Assembly (NCBI RefSeq): GCF_007679325.1
Contig: NZ_VEGI01000007.1
Span: forward strand, 172,731-236,730
Reading direction: 5' to 3'
DNA length: 64,000 nt
Source: Arthrobacter sp. U41
Lineage (GTDB): Bacteria; Actinomycetota; Actinomycetes; Actinomycetales; Micrococcaceae
Position 1 is the first letter of the stretch. The number at the start of each line of letters is the position of its first letter. The position numbers were made by a program, and so were the translations under genes. Of the stretch, positions 26,376 to 34,717 are shown in pieces. Below the pieces are notes generated by a model that ran no database searches, was not told where the DNA came from, and worked only from the letters and a program-made list of their open reading frames with translations.

Positions 26376-28130
26376 CTACAGCCCCAGCGCCTCACGGACG
26401 TCAGCCAGGACGGCGTCCAGCGCGGCGCGCGCCTCGTGCCGAGCCTCCGGCAGTTCGGCGGCCGAGCCGACGTTGCGGATGACCTCGAGGTAGCACTTGA
26501 GCTTGGGCTCGGTTCCGCTGGGACGGATGATGATGCGGCTGCCGTCTTTCGTGAGGTACAGCAGGCCGTCGGTGGGCGGCAACTGGGCGCTGCCCACGGC
26601 GAGGTCCGTGGCGGTTTCCACGGCGGAGCCGCCAAAGGATTCCGGCGGGCTGACGCGCAGCCGGTTCATCATGGCGTCCAGCAGGCCCAGGTCAGCGACC
26701 CGGATGCTGAGTTGGTCACTCGCATGCAGTCCGTGAACCAGGTACAGCTCGTCGAGGGTGTCGAAGATCGTTTTGCCCCCGGCTTTGGCCGCTGCCGCGC
26801 ATTCCGCGATCAGCACGGCGGCGGAGATCCCGTCCTTGTCCCGGACCAGGGAGGGGGCCACACAGTAACCCAGCGCCTCCTCGTAGCCGTAGAGCAGCCC
26901 GGGAACACGGGCGATCCACTTGAAGCCGGTGAGGGTTTCCTCATGGGCATAGCCCGCCGCCGCAGCGATCCGCGCCAGCAGCCGCGAGGACACGATGGAA
27001 TTCGCGAACACGCCGGCTGTGTTTTCTCCGGCGGTGCCGGTGCCGCCGGCCGCCAGCCGCGCCACGATGTGCGCGCCCAGTAGGGCGCCCACCTCGTCGC
27101 CGCGCAGCATGCGCCAGGCGCCGGTGTCCGGATCCTTCGCGGCCACCGCGGCGCGGTCGGCGTCGGGGTCGTTGGCGATCACGATGTCAGCGTCCACGCG
27201 GACGGCGGTTTCGAGGGCCAGGTCCAGGGCCCCGGGCTCTTCCGGGTTCGGGAAGGCCACCGTGGGGAAGTCGGGGTCCGGTTCGGCCTGTTCGCTCACC
27301 AACGTGACGTCGGCAAAGCCGGCGGCGTTGAGCACCGCCACTGCGGTCCCGCCGCCCACGCCGTGCATGGGGGTCAGGACGATTTTGAGGTCGCGGGCCG
27401 GGAAGTGCTCCGGGACGGCCAGCGCCGCGATGGCGGCCTGATACTCGGCCGCGATGGACGGATCCAGGGTGGTCCACCCCTCCGTGGCCAGGGCGATGCC
27501 GGACAGCTCGCCGGCGGCTTCGATCCTGGCGGCGATCAGGGCGTCGTACGGCGCCACGATCTGCGCGCCGCATCCGCTCTCCTCGACGGCGTGCCGGCCC
27601 AGGTAGACCTTGTAGCCGTTGTCCTGGGGCGGGTTGTGGCTGGCCGTGACCATCACGCCGCCGTCGCACTCCAGCGCCCGCACGGCGTAGGCGAGCAGCG
27701 GTGTGGGCAAAGCGGACGGCATCAGGAACGTCTCGACGCCGGCGGCGGTGAGGATCGCGGCGGTTTCTTCCGCAAAGATGTCCGAGTTGTAGCGGGCATC
27801 GAAGCCGACGACGGCGCGCGGCCGGGTTCCGGGGGCGGCTTGGGCGACGGCGTCCGTCAGGAAGGCGGTGAACCCGGCGGCGGCGCGGCGCACCACCGCG
27901 CGGTTCATCCGGTTGGGGCCCGGGCCGAGCGCGGCCCGGAGGCCTGCGGTACCGAACTGCAGGGTTCCGCTGAAGCTGTCGGTGAGCTCCTGGCGGGCCG
28001 CGGCGGAGCCGCCGTCGGCCAGCCGGACCAACTCGGTCAGGGTGGCGGCGGTGGCGGGATCCGGGTCCTGGGCGGCCCAGGCGCGGGCTTCGCTCAGCAG
28101 GCGGGTGAGTTCGGCATCAGAAGACGTCAT
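26376..28130 (-). CDS. Phospho-sugar mutase (phosphoglucomutase/phosphomannomutase family)
   Basis: Alpha-D-phosphohexomutase of 584 residues, interconverting hexose 1- and 6-phosphates. The phosphoserine loop is TASHNPPQDNGYKVY (Ser near 164). The Mg loop is NDPDADR, the sugar-binding loop is EEALGYCVA, and the C-terminal phosphate-binding loop is RPSGTEPKLK. The length matches the long PgcA/PMM2-like subgroup, and substrate preference (glucose, mannose or ribose phosphates) cannot be told. The start ATG at 28130 has no Shine-Dalgarno, but TAGTTT ends 7 nt upstream, so it is probably leaderless. It is divergent from the Rrf2 regulator. Purine nucleoside phosphorylase nearby would supply ribose 1-phosphate, which suits a phosphopentomutase side activity (inference). 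Confidence 0.9.
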   Translation of the reverse strand: MTSSDAELTRLLSEARAWAAQDPDPATAATLTELVRLADGGSAAARQELTDSFSGTLQFGTAGLRAALGPGPNRMNRAVVRRAAAGFTAFLTDAVAQAAPGTRPRAVVGFDARYNSDIFAEETAAILTAAGVETFLMPSALPTPLLAYAVRALECDGGVMVTASHNPPQDNGYKVYLGRHAVEESGCGAQIVAPYDALIAARIEAAGELSGIALATEGWTTLDPSIAAEYQAAIAALAVPEHFPARDLKIVLTPMHGVGGGTAVAVLNAAGFADVTLVSEQAEPDPDFPTVAFPNPEEPGALDLALETAVRVDADIVIANDPDADRAAVAAKDPDTGAWRMLRGDEVGALLGAHIVARLAAGGTGTAGENTAGVFANSIVSSRLLARIAAAAGYAHEETLTGFKWIARVPGLLYGYEEALGYCVAPSLVRDKDGISAAVLIAECAAAAKAGGKTIFDTLDELYLVHGLHASDQLSIRVADLGLLDAMMNRLRVSPPESFGGSAVETATDLAVGSAQLPPTDGLLYLTKDGSRIIIRPSGTEPKLKCYLEVIRNVGSAAELPEARHEARAALDAVLADVREALGL

Positions 28131-28137
28131 AGGAACC

Positions 28138-28143
28138 AAACTA
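28138..28143 (-). promoter_or_regulatory. -10 hexamer for leaderless phospho-sugar mutase
   Basis: TAGTTT on the minus strand ends 7 nt before the ATG at 28130. This is leaderless spacing, and no ribosome site is present. Confidence 0.55.
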
Positions 28144-28224
28144 GCGCCAAACGGCGTGGATGCCTTCCTCGACAAGCGAGAGTGCGCCTTACAGATCGAT
28201 CACGGATGCCCTAACCGGTGGCCC

Positions 28225-28254
28225 TTGACAGCCAATTTTCCGGACACGTAACGT
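28225..28254 (+). promoter_or_regulatory. Consensus promoter of Rrf2 gene, leaderless
   Basis: TTGACA (28225-28230) and TAACGT (28249-28254) are separated by 18 bp, and the ATG follows 7 nt after the -10. This is the best consensus promoter in the window, and transcription should start at or within a base or two of the start codon. Confidence 0.75.
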
Positions 28255-28261
28255 CTGGAAT

Positions 28262-28744
28262 ATGAAGATGGGCCGTGGAGTGGAATGGGCGGTGCACAGC
28301 TGCGTCAATATGGCGTGGACACCGGCCGGCGAGGCAGTCAACAGCGCCCGGCTGGCGGAGTACTACAAGCTTCCGGGCCCCTACCTCAACAAACAGCTCC
28401 AGGCGCTGGTCCGCGCAGGGATCCTCGACTCCGTCTCCGGCCCGCGCGGAGGGTTCCACCTGGCGCGCAGGCCGGAAAGCGTCACCGTCCTGGACATTGT
28501 GCTGGCCCTGGAGGGCCCGGACCCGGTGTTCCGCTGCGATGGCATCCTGGCCGGCGTCCCCGACGCCGACACGGAGCAGAACTTCGTCCGCACCTGCCTG
28601 ATCTCCCAAGCCATGCGCCAGGCCGAGCTCGCCTGGCGGCAGGCACTGGCCCGGCAGACCATTGCCGGGATCGCGGACTCGATGGAACGGCGCTTCCCGG
28701 AGGACAAGGAGAAGGCAGTGCGCTACCTGGTGCCCGGGACCTGA
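28262..28744 (+). CDS. Rrf2-family transcriptional regulator
   Basis: Protein of 160 residues with the Rrf2 winged helix: EWAVHSCVNMAW, then LAEYYKLPGPYLNKQLQALV and the wing SGPRGGFHLARRPESVTVLD. IscR and NsrR coordinate a cluster with three closely spaced Cys after the wing. Here only two Cys occur there (FRCDG and VRTCL, ~22 apart), plus one early Cys in helix 1, so an Fe-S or NO-sensing role is uncertain. The start is the ATG at 28262; an ATG two codons later is an alternative. The promoter is leaderless and near consensus. It is divergent from the phosphohexomutase. The target genes are unknown. Confidence 0.85.
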   Translation: MKMGRGVEWAVHSCVNMAWTPAGEAVNSARLAEYYKLPGPYLNKQLQALVRAGILDSVSGPRGGFHLARRPESVTVLDIVLALEGPDPVFRCDGILAGVPDADTEQNFVRTCLISQAMRQAELAWRQALARQTIAGIADSMERRFPEDKEKAVRYLVPGT

Positions 28745-28837
28745 GCCCGGAGCCAGGCCGTCAGAGCCTGGCGCTTAGAGCCGGGTCCTTAGCGCCAGGA
28801 CACCGGCGCCAGGCCACCAGAGCCTGGCCTTTAGAGC
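28745..28837 (+). repeat. Degenerate GAGCCTGGC repeats with hairpin between convergent genes
   Basis: A ~20-nt unit (CAGAGCCTGGCGCTTAGAGC) at 28762-28781 recurs at 28818-28837 with two changes, reaching into the last codons of the PNP gene. GCCAGGC/GCCTGGC (28808-28828) can form a hairpin followed by CTTT, a weak terminator. Confidence 0.55.
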
Positions 28838-29649
28838 TTTGCGATGATGTCCGCGAGCAGGCGGGAGATGCGCGGGCCTGCAGCCTGGCCGGCCTCGAGG
28901 ACTTCCTCGTGGCTCAGCGGTACGGGGCTGATGCCGGCGGCGAGGTTGGTCACCAGCGAGATGCCGAAGACCTCCATGCCCGCGTGGCGGCCGGCGATGG
29001 CCTCAAGCGCGGTGGACATGCCCACCAGGTCCGCGCCGATCCGCTTGGCGTACTGCACCTCGGCGGGGGTTTCGTAGTGCGGGCCGGTGAACTGGGCGTA
29101 GACACCCTCATCCAGCGAGGGGTCGACTTCGCGGGCCAACCCGCGGATGCGCGGGGAGTACAGGTCGGTAAGGTCCACAAACGTGGCGCCTTCGAGCGGT
29201 GAGGTGGCGGTGAGGTTGAGGTGGTCGCTGATCAGCACGGGCGTGCCGGGTGTCCAGTTCTCGTTGAGGCCTCCGCACCCGTTGGTCAGGACCAGGGTCT
29301 TGCAGCCGGCGGCCGCGGCGGTGCGCACACCATGGACAACGGCGCGGACTCCCTTGCCCTCGTAGTAGTGGGTGCGCGCGCCAAGGACCAGGGCGCGTTT
29401 GCCCTCCTTGGTCAGCACGGAGCGGATGGTGCCGACGTGGCCCACCACCGAGGGGGAGGAGAAGCCGGGGACTTCATCCGCGGAGAGGGTGGCGGTGGTC
29501 TCGCCGATGAGTTCGGCGGCGTCGCCCCAGCCCGAGCCGAGCACCAGGGCGACGTCGTGTGCGTCTACGCCCGTCTCTTCGGCAATGTAGTCGGCGGCGG
29601 CGCGGGCGGCGTCGAAGGGGTCTGTGTTCAGGAATTCTGTTGTACTCAC
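28831..29649 (-). CDS. Purine nucleoside phosphorylase (trimeric class)
   Basis: Protein of 272 residues, the size of the trimeric PNP family (PunA type). It phosphorolyses guanosine and inosine nucleosides. Motifs: phosphate loop ALVLGSGWGDAA, ARTHYYEG, TNGCGGLNENW, and the purine-binding end GPHYETPAEVQ followed by VGMSTALEAIA. The start is GTG at 29649; no ribosome site is present but TAACTT ends 6 nt upstream, so it is probably leaderless. It is divergent from lpdA and convergent with the Rrf2 gene. Together with deoC it would channel deoxynucleosides to central metabolism. Confidence 0.94.
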   Translation of the reverse strand: MSTTEFLNTDPFDAARAAADYIAEETGVDAHDVALVLGSGWGDAAELIGETTATLSADEVPGFSSPSVVGHVGTIRSVLTKEGKRALVLGARTHYYEGKGVRAVVHGVRTAAAAGCKTLVLTNGCGGLNENWTPGTPVLISDHLNLTATSPLEGATFVDLTDLYSPRIRGLAREVDPSLDEGVYAQFTGPHYETPAEVQYAKRIGADLVGMSTALEAIAGRHAGMEVFGISLVTNLAAGISPVPLSHEEVLEAGQAAGPRISRLLADIIAKL

Positions 29650-29655
29650 CGGTAC

Positions 29656-29661
29656 AAGTTA
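29656..29661 (-). promoter_or_regulatory. -10 hexamer for leaderless PNP gene
   Basis: TAACTT on the minus strand is followed by 6 nt and the GTG start at 29649. No Shine-Dalgarno is visible. Confidence 0.55.
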
Positions 29662-29813
29662 TCCTGCCCGCGGCGTGCTGCCCAGCACCCTGCCGGGCCC
29701 CGCGTCCGGCGCCCTCTCACCGCGGTGCGCGGCGCCCTCCCGCCGCGGCGCCCGTGCCGGGCTTGCCCCGGATTCTTGGTGGTGCCGGTCCGGATGGTGG
29801 ACAATGGCTGATT

Positions 29814-31229
29814 GTGACTACGCATCCCGATTTCAGCTCGCCCCGCATCGCAATCCTCGGCGGAGGGCCCGGCGGCTACGAAGCCGCCATGGTCGCCGCC
29901 TCCGCCGGCGCGAAGGTCACCATCATCGAACGCGCGGGCCTCGGCGGCTCGGCGGTGCTGACCGACGTCGTGCCGTCCAAGACGCTGATTGCGACGGCGG
30001 ACCTGATGACCCGCGTCGGCGAGGCCGGTGAGCTCGGCGTCAAGTTCGATCTCGACGGCGGCGACTGCACCCCGACGATGCGCGCGGACCTCAAGCACAT
30101 CAACGACCGGCTGCTGCGGCTGGCCCGTCAGCAGTCCAACGACATCCAGAAGGGCCTGGAGAACCAGGACGTCCGGATCATGATCGGCTCCGGCAGGATG
30201 CTGGACAACCACACCATCGAGGTCCTCACGGTCGACGGCACCGAGATCATCGAGGCGGACGCGATCCTGCTGGCCGTCGGCGCCCACCCGCGTGAGCTGC
30301 CCACCGCCCGCCCGGACGGCGAGCGGATCCTGAACTGGGCGCAGATCTACAACCTGGACGAACTCCCCGAGGACCTGATTGTGGTCGGCTCCGGCGTGAC
30401 CGGCGCCGAGTTCGCCTCCGCCTACAACGGCCTTGGTTCCAAGGTCACCCTGATTTCCAGCCGCGACCGCGTGCTGCCCGGTTCCGATACCGACGCCGCC
30501 GAGGTCCTGGAGGGCGTCTTCGAACGCCGCGGCGTCAAGGTCCTTTCCCGGGCCCGGGCCGAGACCGTGGAGCGCACCGGCGACGGCGTCATCGTCACCC
30601 TGGGCGACGGCTCCCAGGTCACCGGCAGCCACTGCCTGGTCGCCGTCGGGTCCATCCCCAACACCGCCGGGATCGGCCTCGAGGAGGCCGGTGTGGCGCT
30701 CACCGAGAGCGGGCACATCAAGGTCGACGGCGTCTCCCGCACCACCGCCCCCAACATATACGCCGCCGGCGACTGCACCGGCGTGCTGGCGCTTGCCTCC
30801 GTGGCCGCCATGCAGGGCCGGATCGCGATCGCCCACTTCCTGGGCGACAGCGTCACCCCGCTGAAGCTGCACCAGGTAGCGTCCAACATCTTCACCTCGC
30901 CCGAGATCGCCAACGTGGGCGTTTCCGAGGCGGAGATCGAGTCCGGCAAGTACCAGGCCGACGTCGTGAAGCTCTCGCTGCGCAGCAACGCCCGCGCCAA
31001 AATGCGCAACCACCGGGACGGCTTCATCAAGATCTTCGCCCGCAAGGGTTCCGGCACCGTGATCGGCGGCGTTGTGGTGGGACCGAACGCGTCCGAGCTG
31101 ATCTTCGCGATCTCCCTCGCGGTCACCCAGAAACTGCACGTCGACGACGTCGCCAGCACCTTTACGGTGTACCCCTCGCTGAGCGGCTCCATCTCCGAAG
31201 CGGCCCGGCGCCTGCACGTCCACATGTAG
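29814..31229 (+). CDS. lpdA: LpdA-type NAD(P)H quinone reductase
   Basis: Flavoprotein of 471 residues with the lipoamide-dehydrogenase fold: FAD motif ILGGGPGGYEAA, NAD motif VVGSGVTGAEFA, second FAD motif IYAAGDCTG, and the dimerisation domain. The redox disulfide is missing: the usual GGTCxNxGCxPSK reads GGSAVLTDVVPSK. The C-terminal His-Glu pair of true dehydrogenases is also not evident (YPSLSGSISEAA). This matches M. tuberculosis LpdA (Rv3303c), which reduces quinones rather than lipoamide. The start is GTG at 29814 (VTTHPDFSS); the reading frame is open far upstream but that part looks non-coding. It is divergent from PNP. Confidence 0.9.
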   Translation: MTTHPDFSSPRIAILGGGPGGYEAAMVAASAGAKVTIIERAGLGGSAVLTDVVPSKTLIATADLMTRVGEAGELGVKFDLDGGDCTPTMRADLKHINDRLLRLARQQSNDIQKGLENQDVRIMIGSGRMLDNHTIEVLTVDGTEIIEADAILLAVGAHPRELPTARPDGERILNWAQIYNLDELPEDLIVVGSGVTGAEFASAYNGLGSKVTLISSRDRVLPGSDTDAAEVLEGVFERRGVKVLSRARAETVERTGDGVIVTLGDGSQVTGSHCLVAVGSIPNTAGIGLEEAGVALTESGHIKVDGVSRTTAPNIYAAGDCTGVLALASVAAMQGRIAIAHFLGDSVTPLKLHQVASNIFTSPEIANVGVSEAEIESGKYQADVVKLSLRSNARAKMRNHRDGFIKIFARKGSGTVIGGVVVGPNASELIFAISLAVTQKLHVDDVASTFTVYPSLSGSISEAARRLHVHM

Positions 31230-31240
31230 CCTGCAGCGCG

Positions 31241-31285
31241 GGCAGATCAGGGCGAATCACCGTGAGGCAATCGCCCTGATCTGCC
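31241..31285. repeat. 15-bp perfect inverted repeat between convergent genes
   Basis: GGCAGATCAGGGCGA (31241-31255) is repeated inverted at 31271-31285 around a 15-nt loop. It lies between the lpdA stop and the end of the beta-helix gene. There is no T-run, so it may be a bidirectional terminator or an mRNA-stabilising hairpin. Confidence 0.75.
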
Positions 31286-31322
31286 TCCAGCGCACGTATA
31301 CCGCAGGCTCCGGGTACTCCGC

Positions 31323-32189
31323 CTACTGGGTTTTCGTGGACTTCACGCACTGGCCCTGGTTGCTGAAGGCTGGGCTGAATGTCTTCCACCCGGCGTCCTT
31401 GCAGTCGCCGGCCGTCAAGGGCGCCACCGCTTTCTCACCGGTCCGCTGGTCCCAGGCCGACATGCCGTTGTTCGCCGAACTCAGGGCAGTCATGGACGGG
31501 TAGCGGTCTGCGCTGGTGTTGGCGAAGACCACAAAACCCCACTCGCTCGGCTTCGAGGCATCGCCGCGCTGGTTGCCGGTGAAGGTGAAGTTGGCGTTAT
31601 CGATCAGGAAATCGCCCTTGGTGTTGTAGACCGTGTTGCCCTCGATGAGGCCGCTGCCGTTCGGGTTCAGATATGCCCCGCTGCGCAGCGAGTGGAAGGT
31701 GTTCCCGCTCAGTGTCAGGTTAGTGATGTTGCCCTGGGTGACAACGGCCCGGTTTCCGGTCCAGCCGCTCATCGGCAATGCCTGGGCGGGGCCGTGGATG
31801 GTGTTGCCGGAGATGGTGACGTCTGCAGCGCCCACCTGGACGAATTCCCTTGCGTAGGGCACGTCGCTCGTGATCGTCAGGCCGGTCAGGCTGGACCCGG
31901 CTGCGGCCATCAGGATGGTGATGGCGTTCGAGGTCTGCGTCAGGGCGGCTCCGGAGGTGCCGGTGACCGTGACGGCCTTGTTCACGGTGGTGGTGCCGGA
32001 GACCGCCAGGTCGCCCTCTACCCTGATGGTATCCCCGGGCTGGGACGCGTCCACTGCTGATTGAAGGGACGTGAAGCTGCACCCCTCGGCGCACACGGAA
32101 TGGAGTGCCGCGGCGGAGGCCGCAGGCGCAGCGATGCCGGCGCCCGCGAAGCCGGCAGCAAGAAGCACAGCAAGGAATGGCTTTTTCAA
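31323..32189 (-). CDS. Secreted right-handed beta-helix protein
   Basis: Exported protein of 288 residues. The start is TTG at 32189: GGGGGA lies 5 nt upstream, and reading from here gives a classic Sec signal peptide (MKKPFLAVLLAAGFAGAGIA, cleavage near ASA-AA). The mature part starts with a short Cys pair (SVCAEGCSF), then parallel beta-helix rungs with Asn ladders (TISGNTIHG, LTLSGNTFHSL, GLIEGNTVYNT, FTFTGNQRG). It ends with a second Cys pair (DCKDAGW, QGQCVKS). Such folds are typical of pectate lyase-like enzymes and adhesins, but no catalytic residues can be assigned. It is convergent with lpdA. Confidence 0.8.
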   Translation of the reverse strand: MKKPFLAVLLAAGFAGAGIAAPAASAAALHSVCAEGCSFTSLQSAVDASQPGDTIRVEGDLAVSGTTTVNKAVTVTGTSGAALTQTSNAITILMAAAGSSLTGLTITSDVPYAREFVQVGAADVTISGNTIHGPAQALPMSGWTGNRAVVTQGNITNLTLSGNTFHSLRSGAYLNPNGSGLIEGNTVYNTKGDFLIDNANFTFTGNQRGDASKPSEWGFVVFANTSADRYPSMTALSSANNGMSAWDQRTGEKAVAPLTAGDCKDAGWKTFSPAFSNQGQCVKSTKTQ

Positions 32190-32434
32190 AAGTGTCCCCC
32201 AGAACTTGGAATGGGCGGAAGCCGCTCTCGGCCCCGCGTCCCTGCCGCGCGGATCCACAAGGACCGGAGCGACAGGACGTCAGGCAACCATAAAACATCG
32301 AACGGCGTGCCGCTGTGCTGCCGACTACTCGTTTTCCCCCCGCCCACTACTTGGTCTTGCCCCACCGGCGGCGTCACGGGGCCCGGGGACGTTCGGCCCT
32401 AGCCCTTCGGCGGCCGGTCCGGACACCATGAACC

Positions 32435-32980
32435 ATGGCCAACATCTATATCCCGTACGGGACCGTCGAAGGACAGACTGCCCAGATCGCGGAGTACATT
32501 GCCGAACTGATCCGGGCCCACGGCCACCTCGCTGACGCGGTGGATCTCAAGGGCTCCGGCGACACCCTCCCGGACGGCTACGACGGCGTCATCGTCGCGG
32601 CGTCCGTGCACATGGGCAAACACGAAGGCCACGTCACGGACTTTGTGAAGAAGAACCGCGGAGAGCTCGAACGGCTCCAGTCGGCTTTGGTGTCGGTCAG
32701 CCTGGCCGCCCATGGGGACGAGGCCGAGGCCGAGGGCTACGTGGAGAAGTTCGAAGAGGAAACGGGCTGGCGGCCGGCGCACGTCGGGCTGTTCGCCGGT
32801 GCCCTGCTCTACACCCACTACGGGTTCATCAAAAAGCACGTTATGAAGAAGATCGCCGGCGACAAGGGCTCCCTGGACACGGACACCTCCCGTGACTACG
32901 TCTACACCGAATGGGACGGCGTCCAGCGTTTCACCGAGGACTTCCTGGCGCGCCTGGCGGCCCCGTCGGGTCCGGCTTGA
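32435..32980 (+). CDS. HemG-like flavodoxin (menaquinone-dependent protoporphyrinogen oxidase family)
   Basis: Protein of 181 residues with a flavodoxin fold. It begins with the FMN phosphate loop YGTVEGQTAQIAEYI. Features of E. coli HemG recur in order: VAASVHMGKHEGHVTDFV, the insertion TGWRPAHVGLFAGALLYTHY, the basic patch IKKHVMKKIAG, and the end DYVYTEWDGVQRF. HemG oxidises protoporphyrinogen IX with menaquinone at the membrane. No other heme biosynthesis gene is adjacent, so function is inferred from homology. The ATG at 32435 has no good ribosome site; another ATG at 32428 is out of frame. It is divergent from the beta-helix gene. Confidence 0.8.
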   Translation: MANIYIPYGTVEGQTAQIAEYIAELIRAHGHLADAVDLKGSGDTLPDGYDGVIVAASVHMGKHEGHVTDFVKKNRGELERLQSALVSVSLAAHGDEAEAEGYVEKFEEETGWRPAHVGLFAGALLYTHYGFIKKHVMKKIAGDKGSLDTDTSRDYVYTEWDGVQRFTEDFLARLAAPSGPA

Positions 32981-33014
32981 GGCGTCGGACCGCGCGGAGG
33001 GCGTCGGCTCAGGC

Positions 33015-33719
33015 TCAGGGTGTCGGCTCAGACCAGGCGTACGGCGGAACCGTATCCCCGGCGCTGACGGGCTCGAACCAGTGCTCGACACCCAACACGT
33101 CGGCGTCGTCCTCCAGAACGTCGAGGTTGTCCGAGTACAGTGCCTGGCTGTCCGCGTCCTCCAGCAGGACTTCCTCGACCTGCTCCCGCCAGTCGTCCGG
33201 GAGGTCGAGTTCGTAGATATCCTCGGTGATCTCCGCCTGATCGAGCAGGCAACGGACGGCGAGTTCACCGGCGAGGCACCCCGGCGCGGTCCAGCCCCGG
33301 ACCAAGGCCGCCGTGACGTCGGCGGCGACGACGATGAACTTCTGGGTGAATTTTGCGTCGTAGCTGGCGGCGAACTGGGGCGGCAGCGAGGACAGCACCG
33401 AGGTCCCGGCGATGTCTGACGGGGTGACCCCGTCGAGACTGCTCAGCGTTCCCAGATCGCGGAAGAGCTGGTCGATCAGGATGCTTGACGAGTTCCACAG
33501 GAGCCCTGCCAGCAGCCGGGTCTGGCTCACGGCTTGTTGACGGTCTTCCGGCGAAACGGCGGCCATTTCGTCCAGGTCCTCCGGCTCGAACTGGAGCCGC
33601 TGCTCCGGAGTCATGTCATCCGGGTGCGGGTCGAGGCCCAGCAGTTCCAGGCTCAGCCCGGTCAGCTTCGCGGCGTCAGCCAATAGCTCTTCGGTGATGT
33701 CGTCGTCGTCGGCGCTCAT
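33015..33719 (-). CDS. Acidic hypothetical protein
   Basis: A strongly acidic 234-residue protein (MSADDDDITEELLADAAK start, DDWREQVEEVLLEDADSQAL near the end). It is predicted to be helical, without membrane segments or a signal peptide. I do not recognise a family. The ATG at 33719 is chosen because TAGCAT ends 7 nt upstream (leaderless layout); an extension to 33740 would overlap that element. It is convergent with the HemG-like gene and separated by 66 nt from the following membrane protein gene on the same strand. Confidence 0.7.
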   Translation of the reverse strand: MSADDDDITEELLADAAKLTGLSLELLGLDPHPDDMTPEQRLQFEPEDLDEMAAVSPEDRQQAVSQTRLLAGLLWNSSSILIDQLFRDLGTLSSLDGVTPSDIAGTSVLSSLPPQFAASYDAKFTQKFIVVAADVTAALVRGWTAPGCLAGELAVRCLLDQAEITEDIYELDLPDDWREQVEEVLLEDADSQALYSDNLDVLEDDADVLGVEHWFEPVSAGDTVPPYAWSEPTP

Positions 33720-33726
33720 GGCCCCG

Positions 33727-33732
33727 ATGCTA
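33727..33732 (-). promoter_or_regulatory. -10 hexamer for leaderless acidic protein gene
   Basis: TAGCAT on the minus strand ends 7 nt before the ATG at 33719. No ribosome site is visible. Confidence 0.5.
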
Positions 33733-33785
33733 CCCGCCATGGGCGCGTGGCCCGATTCCTGTGACGCGCTGATGTCCGGCCGTTC

Positions 33786-34418
33786 CTACGCAGCTGCCGC
33801 CCGCTGGTTCCCCGGCGACGTGCTGCCGCTCGCCATCCGGGCGGAGACAAGGTAGCTGATCCCCGCAATCAGCGGAACCACGCTTGCCGCGGCGAGCGAT
33901 GAAACCCCGCCCAACCTTCCGATGACCGTGATGAGCAGCGGCAAAACACCCAGGGCCACGAGCAGCCAGCCGCCCAGGGCCGCGCGCTGCAGGCCGAGCA
34001 CGGCGGCCGGGAACGCCAGGGCGACGACGCTGACGGCGATGACGGGTCCGTTTTCGCTGAGGAACTCGCGCAGGGCCGCCGGATCGAAGGCCAGCCACAC
34101 GCATGCGGCGATGAACGCTGAAGCGAGGGCTAGCAGCAGGGGAGCGGTGGGCGCCGGCCAGAACCAGGCCGCGACGGCGAGGACGAGCATCGGCACAACC
34201 CACACGAGAGTCATCAGCAGCCCGGCATTTCCGCCCGGATCCTGCAGGGCGTAGCCGGCAATGAAGATGGACGCGAGGACCGTGAACACGGCCATAACGG
34301 CCGCCCCCGTTCGTTGCAGCGCCGCGGCCCGCTGCTGGGGCTCCTTCTCACGCGTCATAAACATTACGACGGCGACCACGGCGATCGCGCCGACAGCCAG
34401 AATGACCGGGACGTTCAT
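33786..34418 (-). CDS. Multi-pass membrane protein, unknown
   Basis: A 210-residue protein with about six hydrophobic helices, starting MNVPVILAVGAIAVVAVV. The first loop is charged (MTREKEPQQRAA). It has no conserved catalytic or transport motif that I recognise. GGAGG precedes the ATG at 34418 with normal spacing (GCAGGAGGTATCCC), so the start is well supported. It lies on the minus strand between the HhH protein gene and the acidic protein gene. Confidence 0.75.
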   Translation of the reverse strand: MNVPVILAVGAIAVVAVVMFMTREKEPQQRAAALQRTGAAVMAVFTVLASIFIAGYALQDPGGNAGLLMTLVWVVPMLVLAVAAWFWPAPTAPLLLALASAFIAACVWLAFDPAALREFLSENGPVIAVSVVALAFPAAVLGLQRAALGGWLLVALGVLPLLITVIGRLGGVSSLAAASVVPLIAGISYLVSARMASGSTSPGNQRAAAA

Positions 34419-34510
34419 GGGATACCTCCTGCGGATGAACCGAACCTAGTTTCCATGCACGGGTTCAGTACACGCCGGGGCAGAGGGACTGGCAAGGGGA
34501 GAAGGGCCCG

Positions 34511-34705
34511 TTACTTCAGCGCGAGTCCGTGTTCCGCAAGCGCCTGCTCCAGGATCCGCAGTGCTTTGGGCCCCACGCCATGCAACCCGGCCAGCTCGGA
34601 CCGCGGGACGCCGGCAAGCTCGCTTAGCGATACATAGCCGGCACCGTTCAGGGCACGCGTGGCGGGCGCTCCGATCTTGGGGAGGGCGTCCAGCGGGGTT
34701 GTCAT
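34511..34705 (-). CDS. Small helix-hairpin-helix protein
   Basis: A 64-residue protein: LDALPKIGAPATRALNGAGY and LSELAGVPRSELAGLHGVGP form two helix-hairpin-helix units like those of the RNA polymerase alpha C-terminal domain or RadA/PolX HhH domains (GVGPKALRILEQAL). It probably binds DNA without sequence specificity. There is no ribosome site, but TATGGT ends 6 nt before the ATG at 34705, so it is leaderless. It lies divergent from the DinB2-like polymerase, 134 nt away, which hints at a shared repair role (inference only). Confidence 0.78.
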   Translation of the reverse strand: MTTPLDALPKIGAPATRALNGAGYVSLSELAGVPRSELAGLHGVGPKALRILEQALAEHGLALK

Positions 34706-34711
34706 GCGTCG

Positions 34712-34717
34712 ACCATA
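34712..34717 (-). promoter_or_regulatory. -10 hexamer for leaderless HhH gene
   Basis: TATGGT on the minus strand is followed by 6 nt and the ATG at 34705. Confidence 0.55.

Noticed and set aside
28262..28744. Rrf2 regulator called NsrR because of nearby nitrite genes
   Set aside because: The three-Cys signature is absent, it is not linked to hmp or nor genes, and nirD lies 2 kb away beyond an unrelated gene.
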